A stretch of 64,000 nucleotides of DNA, from positions 497,184 to 561,183 of the forward strand of contig NZ_MJGI01000025.1 of the NCBI RefSeq assembly GCF_001864835.1. The letters are read 5' to 3'. Under the pieces are notes generated by a model. That model saw only the letters and a list, made by a program, of their open reading frames with translations, was not told where the DNA came from and did not search any database. Origin of the DNA: Curtobacterium sp. MCBA15_001. GTDB taxonomy: Bacteria > Actinomycetota > Actinomycetes > Actinomycetales > Microbacteriaceae. Both the position numbers and the translations under genes were made by a program. Shown here piece after piece: positions 56,386-63,125 of this stretch. Within the stretch, counting starts at the first letter, position 1; every line of letters starts with the position of its first letter.

Positions 56386-57384
56386 ATGCGTGCAGCGTGG
56401 TACGACCAGCAAGGCCTGGCAGGCGAGGTGCTGCACGTCGGGGACCGTCCCGACCCCGAGCCCGGAACCGGCGAGGTCCGCGTGCGGGTCACGTACTCGG
56501 GCGTGAACCCCGGCGACACCAAGAAGCGGGAGGGCTGGCTCGGGTCGGCGATGCCGTACGCAGAGGTCATCCCGCACAGCGACGGCGCCGGTGTCGTCGA
56601 CCGGGTCGGCAGTGAGACCGATCACGCGCTCGTGGGGAAGCGTGTCGCCGTGCACGGTGCACAGTCCTACCGGCCGTCGGGGACCGCAGCGGAGTACGTC
56701 GTGGTCCCGGTCGAGCTCGTGACACCGCTGCCCGACGCGGTCCCGGACGACATCGCGGCGTTGCTCGGCATCCCCGGCGTCACTGCACACCGAGCGGTCT
56801 TCGGCGACGGCCCCGTCAGCGGAGGAGTCGTCCTCGTGCAGGGCGTCGCGGGTGCCGTCAGCAGCATCGCGGCACAACTCGCCAGGCGCGACGGAGCGAC
56901 GGTCATCGGAACGGTGCGTCGGACGTCCGACCTGAACCGACCCGGCCTGCCCGAGGTCGACCACCTCGTCGCTCTGGACGACGACCCCGGAACCGCCATC
57001 CGGAGGATCGCCCCGGCGGGCGTGGACCGGGTCATCGAGGTCGCGCTCGATGCCAACGCGGACCTCGACGCGACCGTCGTCGCGAACGACGCGGTCATCG
57101 CCACCTACTTCGCCCGCGGAGAGCGGCTGTCGCTGCCCTTCCCCCCGCTGTTGTTCGCGAACGTGACGGTCCGGTTCCTCGGGAGCGACGACTTCCCTGC
57201 TGTGGCGAAGCGCGCGGCCATGGACGACCTGGTCGCTGCGGTGGCGAGCGGAGACCTGCGCCTGCGGGTCGGCGAGGTCCGGCCACTCGAGCAGATCGCG
57301 GATGCCCACGACGCCGTGGACGCGGGGCGATCGGGTCGCGTCGTCCTGCGCATCGCTGCCGCTGGACTCGCCGACCAGACCTGA
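56386..57384 (+). CDS. Zinc-independent MDR oxidoreductase (NADPH:quinone reductase-like)
   Basis: 332 residues. N-terminal GroES-like half (PGTGEVRVRVTYSGVNPGDT, IPHSDGAGVVDRVGSETD) and Rossmann half VVLVQGVAGAVSSIAAQLAR with RDGATVIGTVRR. No structural or catalytic zinc cysteines. Ends GRSGRVVLRIA. ATG 56386 lies six bases after GAGGGAG; ATG 56383 just before it is less well spaced. Confidence 0.9.
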   Translation: MRAAWYDQQGLAGEVLHVGDRPDPEPGTGEVRVRVTYSGVNPGDTKKREGWLGSAMPYAEVIPHSDGAGVVDRVGSETDHALVGKRVAVHGAQSYRPSGTAAEYVVVPVELVTPLPDAVPDDIAALLGIPGVTAHRAVFGDGPVSGGVVLVQGVAGAVSSIAAQLARRDGATVIGTVRRTSDLNRPGLPEVDHLVALDDDPGTAIRRIAPAGVDRVIEVALDANADLDATVVANDAVIATYFARGERLSLPFPPLLFANVTVRFLGSDDFPAVAKRAAMDDLVAAVASGDLRLRVGEVRPLEQIADAHDAVDAGRSGRVVLRIAAAGLADQT

Positions 57385-57471
57385 CCAAGATCCTCATCGA
57401 CGAGATCGCGCCCCGCCGTGGAGTGCATCGCGACGGTGCTGACCGAAGCGCTCGAGCAGCCAACGGGCGTG

Positions 57472-58644
57472 TCACCGTGCTGCGGGTCGGTGGCTGCGGA
57501 GCCCGGTCCGGAGCTGGTCGACGAGCACCTCGGGCTGTTCCAGCGCGGCGAAGTGCCCGCCGTGGTCGGCCTCGGCGAAGTGCACCAGGTCGCCGTACGC
57601 CTGCTCCACCCAGCTGCGTGGCAACCGCGGGACGTCCCGGGGGAACACGGTGACAGCGACGGGCAGGTCCAGGTGCGGGCCGGCCATCGACGCGGAGCGG
57701 TTGTCCCAGTAGATCCGTGCCGACGACGCGGCACTGTTCGTGAACCACGCCAGGGACAGCTGGTCGAGGATGCGGTCGACCGGGATCGCGTCCTCGGCAC
57801 GTCCGGCGTTGTCGGTCTTCGACTGGTACTTCTCGTAGATCCAGGTCGCCTGACCCACCGGCGAGTCCGCGAGTGCGAAACCGACCGTCTGCGGCTTGGT
57901 GCCCTGCACGTGGTTCGACCCGCCGAGCTCCCCCGCGTAGTACGCCAGGCCGTCGACGGCGCGCTGTTCCTCTGCGGACAGCACGTCGGGGATGGCCGCC
58001 GGGAAGGCGTAGGGCGTGCTGAGGTGGATGCCGAGCAGCCCGGTCGGCCGCTGCGCTCCGAGTTCGGTCGTGACCGCGGCTCCCCAGTCACCCCCGTGCG
58101 CGAGCCACTCGTCGTACCCCAGACGCTCCATCAGCGCTGCCCAGGCACGGGCGATGCGGGCGAGGTCCCACCCCGGCTCGGTCGGCGCCGCCGAGAACCC
58201 GGCTCCGGGCAGCGAGGGCAGCACGACGTCGAAGGCGTCGGCCGCATCCCCGCCGAAGGCGACCGGGTCGGTCAGTGGACCGATCATCCGCAGGAAGTCG
58301 GCGTTCGAGCCGGGCCAGCCGTGCGTCAGGAGGAGCGGTACCGCGCCGGGCTCGGACGACCGCACGTGCAGGAAGTGCAGGTCGAGACCGTCGATCGTCG
58401 TGCGGAACTGCGGGACCGCGTTCAGCTCGGCCTCGAACCGGCGCCAGTCGTACTCGTGGCGCCACCGATCGACCAGGGCGCGGGCGGCATCGGTGCGGAC
58501 GCCCTGCGACCAGTCGTCGACGGTCTCCGGGGCGGGCCAGCGCGTGCGGGCGAGTCGGTCCCGGAGGTCCTGTACCCCGTCCTCCGGGACGGTGATGCGG
58601 AACGGGAGGACGGCGTCGGTCTCGTGGAGGTCGTTCGCGGTCAT
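57472..58644 (-). CDS. Epoxide hydrolase (EHN family, alpha/beta hydrolase)
   Basis: 390 residues. N-terminal EHN domain (LPFRITVPEDGVQDLRDRLA, YDWRRFEAELNAVPQFRTTI), oxyanion loop LLLTHGWPGSNADF, nucleophile Asp in LAHGGDWGAAVTTELG, lid Tyr in SKTDNAGRAE/IYEKYQ region, and the charge-relay His in FAEADHGGHFAALEQPE. ATG 58644 follows AGGAGCAGG. Divergent from a TetR regulator with two palindromes between, so very likely under its control. Confidence 0.93.
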   Translation of the reverse strand: MTANDLHETDAVLPFRITVPEDGVQDLRDRLARTRWPAPETVDDWSQGVRTDAARALVDRWRHEYDWRRFEAELNAVPQFRTTIDGLDLHFLHVRSSEPGAVPLLLTHGWPGSNADFLRMIGPLTDPVAFGGDAADAFDVVLPSLPGAGFSAAPTEPGWDLARIARAWAALMERLGYDEWLAHGGDWGAAVTTELGAQRPTGLLGIHLSTPYAFPAAIPDVLSAEEQRAVDGLAYYAGELGGSNHVQGTKPQTVGFALADSPVGQATWIYEKYQSKTDNAGRAEDAIPVDRILDQLSLAWFTNSAASSARIYWDNRSASMAGPHLDLPVAVTVFPRDVPRLPRSWVEQAYGDLVHFAEADHGGHFAALEQPEVLVDQLRTGLRSHRPAAR

Positions 58645-58691
58645 GGGACCTGCTCCTGTCAGTGGTCGGTGGTCGATGGGCGCGCGACGGT

Positions 58692-58707
58692 TGCACACGC
58701 GTGTGCA
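58692..58707. promoter_or_regulatory. Operator palindrome 1 for the TetR regulator
   Basis: Perfect 16-bp palindrome TGCACACGCGTGTGCA, 48 bases from the epoxide hydrolase ATG. Shares the half-site TTGCACA with the second site, centre-to-centre 27 bases. Confidence 0.8.
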
Positions 58708-58717
58708 GCGTAGGCCG

Positions 58718-58735
58718 TTGCACACGGATGTGCAA
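58718..58735. promoter_or_regulatory. Operator palindrome 2 for the TetR regulator
   Basis: TTGCACA-CGGA-TGTGCAA, perfect 7-bp arms, ending 10 bases before the TetR GTG. Upstream in-frame ATG codons fall inside this site, which supports GTG 58746 as the real start. Confidence 0.8.
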
Positions 58736-58745
58736 TGATGACGTC

Positions 58746-59381
58746 GTGCCCAGCAGACCTCCCGGCCCCGGATCGACCGCCACCGAGCAGCGCATCATCG
58801 ACATCGCGGTCGAGGTCCTCGGCGCACGTCCCGATGCAGGGATGGCTGACGTCGCAGCAGCAGCTGGCGTGGTCCGGCGCACGGTGTACGGGTACTTCCC
58901 CACCCGGGCCGACCTGGTGGCCGCGCTGGCCCGCCGCGCCGTCGACGAGATCGGCGCGGTCCTGACCACCGCGACCTCGGACGCCACTGCGCCCGCCGAC
59001 ACGGCCGCGACCGGGGATGCCGTGCCGGCGGACGCGGCGTGGGCGCAATTCGTGACGGAGCTCTGGCCGGTCGCCCATCGCTACCGGGTGCTCCTCGTCC
59101 TGCGCCGCGGCGAGTACGGCGCGGACATCCACGCGCTGCTGCGACCGGTCGAGGACCGCCTCGGTGAGCTCGTCCGCCGCGGTCAGCAGACGGGGACCTT
59201 CGGCGACCACCTGCCCGCGGACGTCCTCGCACAGCTGGCGTGGTCGGCGGTGTTCACGATCGCCGACGGCGACCGCGCCGACCGACCCGTCGAGGTCGCT
59301 GCCGCGGTCCGGTCGACGCTGCTGGTCCTCGGGGTCGCGCCGGACCGGGCCCGCGCGCTGGCGGAGGTCGACGAGCACTGA
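58746..59381 (+). CDS. TetR family transcriptional regulator
   Basis: 211 residues. DNA-binding domain ATEQRIIDIAVEVLGARPDA and GMADVAAAAGVVRRTVYGYF then PTRADLVAALARRAVDEIG; ligand domain with VTELWPVAHRYRVLLVLRRG and a polar Thr/Asp/Ala loop. Likely represses itself and the divergent epoxide hydrolase through the two palindromes and releases on binding an epoxide or related compound (inference). Confidence 0.92.
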   Translation: MPSRPPGPGSTATEQRIIDIAVEVLGARPDAGMADVAAAAGVVRRTVYGYFPTRADLVAALARRAVDEIGAVLTTATSDATAPADTAATGDAVPADAAWAQFVTELWPVAHRYRVLLVLRRGEYGADIHALLRPVEDRLGELVRRGQQTGTFGDHLPADVLAQLAWSAVFTIADGDRADRPVEVAAAVRSTLLVLGVAPDRARALAEVDEH

Positions 59382-59453
59382 CCGCGTGTCGACCGTCGGC
59401 GTGGGCCGACGCGTCGGACCGGTGCCGGGCCTCCCGGCCCGCCGTCGACGTCC

Positions 59454-59855
59454 CTAGCGGTCGGTGACCGGGATCGCGGCGACCGCCTCGATCTCCACGC
59501 GCGCGCCGAGCGGCAGGCCTGCGACGGCGACGGTCGTCCTGGCCGGGTAGGGCGCGGTGAACTGTTCTGCGTAGGCGCTGTTGACCTCGGCGAAGTCCGC
59601 CATGTCGACCAGGTAGACGTTCACCTTCACCACGTCGTCGAGCGATCCGCCGGCCGCACGCAGGACCGCGGCGAGGTTCGCGAACGCAGTGGCCGTCTGG
59701 ACCGCGACGTCGCCGGTCACGAGCGCACCTGTGGCCGTGTCGATCGGGGTCTGGCCGGAGAGGTACAGCAGTTCGGTGCCGACCGGACCGGCAGCGTGCG
59801 CGTACGGACCGATCGCGGCGGGGGCTTCGGGAGCGTGGACGGTGTGGCGGGGCAT
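59454..59855 (-). CDS. ridA: RidA family deaminase
   Basis: 133 residues. EAPAAIGPYAHAAGPVGTEL, LYLSGQTPIDTATGALVTGD, VVKVNVYLVDMADFAEVNSA, and PARTTVAVAGLPLGARVEIE with the catalytic Arg; all match RidA/YjgF, which clears reactive enamines from PLP enzymes. ATG 59855. Convergent with the TetR gene. Confidence 0.93.
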   Translation of the reverse strand: MPRHTVHAPEAPAAIGPYAHAAGPVGTELLYLSGQTPIDTATGALVTGDVAVQTATAFANLAAVLRAAGGSLDDVVKVNVYLVDMADFAEVNSAYAEQFTAPYPARTTVAVAGLPLGARVEIEAVAAIPVTDR

Positions 59856-59915
59856 GGCTGATCATGACACGTCGGCCCGGGCCGCGCCGTCGGTGGCGGC
59901 CGGTACGGTGCCGCC

Positions 59916-60722
59916 ATGCCCGAGGGGGACTCCGTCTACCGACTCGCCGCCCGCCTGCGGCAGGTCGACGGCGCCCTGGTGCAGGACGGTGAGCTGCGGG
60001 GCGGACCCGCTGCTGGCCTCCGACTCGGCGGGCGACGCGTCGTCGGGCACGCGACCCACGGCAAGCACCTGCTCACCCGGTTCGACGACGACACCACCCT
60101 GCACACGCACCTCCGCATGCAGGGCTCGTGGACGATCACCAGCGCCGGGCGCCGCCTGCCGACGCGAGCCGCAGCCGACGCCCGGGTGCGACTGCGGCTG
60201 GACGACGGCCGCACCGTGTGGGGACTCTCGCTGCCGGTCGTCGAGCACCTGGCCACGCGCGATGAACCACGGGTGCTCGGGCACCTCGGCCCGGACCTGC
60301 TCCACGACCCGTTCGACGTGGCCGAGGCTTCGAGGCGCCTGCAGGCCGCCGCCGACACCACCATCCGCACCGCCCTGCTCGACCAGCGGGTGGTCGCCGG
60401 ACTCGGCAACCTCTGGGTGAACGAGCTGTGCTTCCTGCGCGGTCGGTACCCCAGCACGCCGGCAGCCGCGGTCGACGCGGATGCGCTGCTGGCACTCGCG
60501 CGTCGGATGCTGCTGCACTCGGCGACGACGCCGGAGGCGTACCAGGTCACGACGGGCCGCCGCGGGAAGGGGCAGCGACACTGGGTCGTCGGTCGGGCCG
60601 GCCGACCGTGTCTGCGCTGCGGCACGACCGTGCGGGCCGAGGACCACCTCGACGTCGCCGGGTCTCCCCCGCGCCGCTCGTGGTGGTGCCCGCGGTGCCA
60701 GCCCGAGCGAGCCGCTGCGTGA
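59916..60722 (+). CDS. Fpg/Nei family DNA glycosylase (endonuclease VIII type)
   Basis: Base-excision repair enzyme, 268 residues. PEGDSVYRLAARLRQ holds the catalytic Pro-Glu with the Nei-type PEGD start (Fpg has PELPE), then HGKHLLTRFDDDTTLHTHLR with the conserved Lys and Met-void region, helix-two-turn-helix ALLDQRVVAGLGNLWVNELC, and a C-terminal zinc finger CLRCGTT ... WWCPRCQPE. Removes oxidised bases. Lies next to a blue-light sensor and a photolyase-like gene. Confidence 0.93.
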   Translation: MPEGDSVYRLAARLRQVDGALVQDGELRGGPAAGLRLGGRRVVGHATHGKHLLTRFDDDTTLHTHLRMQGSWTITSAGRRLPTRAAADARVRLRLDDGRTVWGLSLPVVEHLATRDEPRVLGHLGPDLLHDPFDVAEASRRLQAAADTTIRTALLDQRVVAGLGNLWVNELCFLRGRYPSTPAAAVDADALLALARRMLLHSATTPEAYQVTTGRRGKGQRHWVVGRAGRPCLRCGTTVRAEDHLDVAGSPPRRSWWCPRCQPERAAA

Positions 60723-60772
60723 AGCGGCCCGCGCTGGGTGTCGCCCGGCAGCGCCCGTGTTCGATGGGCCGC

Positions 60773-61189
60773 ATGCTGTCCCTGATCTACTCCAGCGTCG
60801 CGACGCGCGTCCTCGAACCGTCCGACCTCACGGCCCTGCTGACGCAGAGTCGTGCGTCGAACGAGCAGACCGGCATCACCGGGATGCTGCTGTACCGCAA
60901 CGGCTACTTCCTGCAGGTGCTCGAGGGGCCGGACACCGAGGTGCGCGCGAAGATGCACACGATCCGCGACGACGACCGCCACACGAAGGTCGCCGTGCTG
61001 CTGGAGGACGTGATCGAGGAACGACAGTTCCCGGAGTGGACGATGGGCTTCCCGAGCGACCAGGAGCTCGAGGACGTGCCCGGCTACCGCGCGACGTTCG
61101 AGGACCTCGAGGCCCACGAGGGCGACGCCGTGTCCTCGGTGCCTGCACTCCGCGCGCTGATCCAGTGGTTCCAGCCCCGCGCCTCCTGA
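60773..61189 (+). CDS. BLUF-domain blue-light sensor protein
   Basis: 138 residues, a stand-alone BLUF domain with a short C-terminal helix. Flavin-site residues are all present: Tyr6 in LSLIYSSVAT, Asn30 in RASNEQTGITG, Gln48 in GYFLQVLEG, and Trp89 in FPEWTMGF. It should bind FAD and signal blue light through protein contact. ATG 60773; ATG 60764 would add MGR. It lies 50 bases behind the Nei gene on the same strand and 730 bases before the photolyase-like gene. Confidence 0.92.
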   Translation: MLSLIYSSVATRVLEPSDLTALLTQSRASNEQTGITGMLLYRNGYFLQVLEGPDTEVRAKMHTIRDDDRHTKVAVLLEDVIEERQFPEWTMGFPSDQELEDVPGYRATFEDLEAHEGDAVSSVPALRALIQWFQPRAS

Positions 61190-61209
61190 CCGTCGGTAGC
61201 CTGGGGAAC

Positions 61210-61245
61210 ATGGACTGCTTCGCGAGCTGGCGCCTGCGCCACTGA
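61210..61245 (+). CDS. 11-residue leader peptide MDCFASWRLRH
   Basis: Short frame with ATG seven bases after TAGCCT (61197-61202), so possibly leaderless, and ending 79 bases before the acetyltransferase ATG. The R-L-R near its end is the pattern found in ribosome-stalling leaders of drug-inducible genes such as ermD. Followed by alternative hairpins that could hide the acetyltransferase ribosome site. Confidence 0.6.
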   Translation: MDCFASWRLRH

Positions 61246-61259
61246 GGGCACGGCCGACA

Positions 61260-61324
61260 TGGCCGCACGATCTCTCGCCGCCCCTGGCGAGGGACTCCCC
61301 TCAGCATGCTCGAAAGGCCACACC
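61260..61324 (+). promoter_or_regulatory. Attenuator-like hairpins before the GNAT gene
   Basis: A 9-bp stem (61271-61279 with 61286-61294, loop GCCCCT) can be replaced by GAGGG/CCCTC (61289-61293 with 61298-61302). TGGCC at 61260 can also pair with GGCCA at 61316-61320, which overlaps the ribosome site GAAAGG (61312-61317). Such exclusive pairings are the hallmark of translational attenuation. Confidence 0.5.
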
Positions 61325-61798
61325 ATGCTCATCCGCGACTGCACGCCCGCTGACGTCCCAGCCCTCGTCGATCTGACCATCGACGTCTTCAGACCGCTCT
61401 TCACCGGCTCGCTCATGGCGCTCCGGCCCGAAGTCACCCGTCACGACCACGGCCGGTGGGAGGACGACTACCGCGTCGAGGTCCCCGGCCTCTTCGCTCC
61501 GGAACACGAGCGGTTCGTCACGCTCGCCGAGCAGGACGGACGAGTCCTCGGTCACGTCGGCTGGCACGTCGACGGGACCTCCGGCCGACTCGAGTTGGTC
61601 GCCGTCCGCGCCGGAGCCCGCCGGACCGGAGTCGCTCGGGCGCTCTGCACGGCGGCCGTCACCGGTCTCCAGCGACGTGGTGTCCGAGTCGTGCACATCG
61701 GCACCGGTGGGGACGACTTCCACGCGCCGGCGCGCGCGCTCTACGAATCGCTGGGCTTCATCCCCTTGCCGACGGTCGACTACGCCAGGACGATCTGA
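61325..61798 (+). CDS. GNAT acetyltransferase with leader-controlled expression
   Basis: 157 residues. MLIRDCTPADVPALVDLTID, FVTLAEQDGRVLGHVGWHVD, acetyl-CoA loop VRAGARRTGVARALCTAAVT, and THIGTGGDDFHAPARALYES-like end (VVHIGTGGDDFHAPARAL, YESLGFIPLPTVDYART). Small-molecule acetyltransferase with unknown acceptor; an antibiotic is suggested by the leader but not by the protein itself. ATG 61325 seven bases after GAAAGG. Followed by a 42-bp palindrome 23 bases behind its stop. Confidence 0.88.
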   Translation: MLIRDCTPADVPALVDLTIDVFRPLFTGSLMALRPEVTRHDHGRWEDDYRVEVPGLFAPEHERFVTLAEQDGRVLGHVGWHVDGTSGRLELVAVRAGARRTGVARALCTAAVTGLQRRGVRVVHIGTGGDDFHAPARALYESLGFIPLPTVDYARTI

Positions 61799-61820
61799 CC
61801 GCGCGTCCGCTGCGTGGTCC

Positions 61821-61862
61821 GGACGGGAGGCCCGGTGCCAGCTGGCACCGGGCCTCCCGTCC
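61821..61862. repeat. 42-bp palindromic element, copy D
   Basis: Fully self-complementary: GGACGGGAGGCCCGGTGC, centre CAGCTG, then the complement; one more pair extends it. Placed between the GNAT stop and the photolyase-like GTG. Confidence 0.9.
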
Positions 61863-61921
61863 GCAGCGTGGTGGCCGCGACGCTCAGCGCCGGCCGTGCC
61901 GGGCAGGCGCACGATGGAGCG

Positions 61922-63118
61922 GTGTTCATCCCGACCCGGGCCGCTGGCCTCGACGCGCTCGACGAGTTCGTCCCCCACGCCGGTGCCGACTACCGCCGCG
62001 ACCGCAACCACGACCTCGGTGCCGCCAGGAGCAACGTCTCCGGGCTGTCGCCGTACATCCGCCACCGGCTGGTGACCGAGCGTGAGGTGGTCGACGCCGT
62101 CCTCGACCAGCACACGCTGAGCGCCGCGGAGAAGTTCGTGCAGGAGGTGTACTGGCGGACCTACTGGAAGGGCTGGCTCGAGCAGCACCCCGAGGTCTGG
62201 CGCCGGTACCGGACCGATGTCGAGTCCCTGCTGACGGCTGACCCACCAGCGCAGTACCAGGACGCGGTCAGCGGGCGGAGCGGCATCGACGCGATGGACG
62301 CCTGGGTCCGCGAGCTCGTCGACACCGGGTACCTGCACAACCACACCCGCATGTGGTTCGCGAGCATCTGGGTGTTCACGCTCGGGTTGCCGTGGCAGCT
62401 CGGCGCCGACTTCTTCCTGCGGCACCTGCTCGACGGGGACGCCGCCTCGAACACGCTGTCGTGGCGCTGGGTCGCCGGACTGCAGACCCGCGGCAAGACG
62501 TACCTGGCGACCGCGTCGAACATCGCGCGGTACACCGATGGGCGGTTCTCACCGAACGGCCTCGCCACCACGGCACGCGCGCTCGACGAGGAGCCGTTCC
62601 CGCCGGGCATCCCCGTCCCGCCGGAGGACGTCGTCGGGACGGTGGGCGAGCGCGTCGGGTTGCTGCTGCACGAGGAGGACCTCGACGCGGCCGGTGTGCT
62701 CGCAGACCACCCCGGTCTCGTGCCGGCCCTCCGCGCGACCGCGGTGGCAGCAGCTCCCGATGACCGGTCGCCAGCGGGCGCCTCGGAGCTGGTCCGTGCC
62801 TTCACCGCCGGCGCGGTGGCCGATGCCGCTGACCGGACGACGGATGCGCAGGGTCGGACCGCGCAGGTGCTCGCCGGTGCCGATGCCGCGGCTGTGCTCG
62901 ACTGGGCTCGGACCGAGCGACTCGACGCCGTCGTGGTGCCGGTCGCGCCCGTCGGCCCGGTGTGGGTGCGGCTCGCCCTCCTGCGCGGCGTGCTCGACGA
63001 GGCCGGCATCGAACTCGTGACCGTGCGGCGGCGGTGGGACAGCCGCGCGTGGCCGTTCGCGTCGCGCGGGTTCTTCCCGTTCCGGGAACGCATCCCGGCG
63101 CTCGTGCGGGAGCGGTGA
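61922..63118 (+). CDS. Photolyase/cryptochrome FAD-domain protein with apparently permuted domain order
   Basis: 398 residues. The FAD-binding helical domain comes first: SNVSGLSPYIRHRLVTEREV, KFVQEVYWRTYWKGWLEQHP, LHNHTRMWFASIWVFTLGLP, FFLRHLLDGDAASNTLSWRW and TRGKTYLATASNIARYTDGR. The C-terminal part (about 260-398: VGLLLHEEDLDAAGVLADHP, DWARTERLDAVVVPVAPVGP, LLRGVLDEAGIELVTVRRRW) looks like the alpha/beta antenna domain that normally precedes it. GTG 61922 lies behind GGAGCG. DNA repair or light signalling; the nearby BLUF and Nei genes fit both. Confidence 0.85.
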   Translation: MFIPTRAAGLDALDEFVPHAGADYRRDRNHDLGAARSNVSGLSPYIRHRLVTEREVVDAVLDQHTLSAAEKFVQEVYWRTYWKGWLEQHPEVWRRYRTDVESLLTADPPAQYQDAVSGRSGIDAMDAWVRELVDTGYLHNHTRMWFASIWVFTLGLPWQLGADFFLRHLLDGDAASNTLSWRWVAGLQTRGKTYLATASNIARYTDGRFSPNGLATTARALDEEPFPPGIPVPPEDVVGTVGERVGLLLHEEDLDAAGVLADHPGLVPALRATAVAAAPDDRSPAGASELVRAFTAGAVADAADRTTDAQGRTAQVLAGADAAAVLDWARTERLDAVVVPVAPVGPVWVRLALLRGVLDEAGIELVTVRRRWDSRAWPFASRGFFPFRERIPALVRER

Positions 63119-63125
63119 CGTCGGG

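Noticed and set aside
61814-61921. Longer start for the photolyase-like gene
   Set aside because: It would translate the 42-bp palindrome; the GTG at 61922 begins right at the conserved domain.
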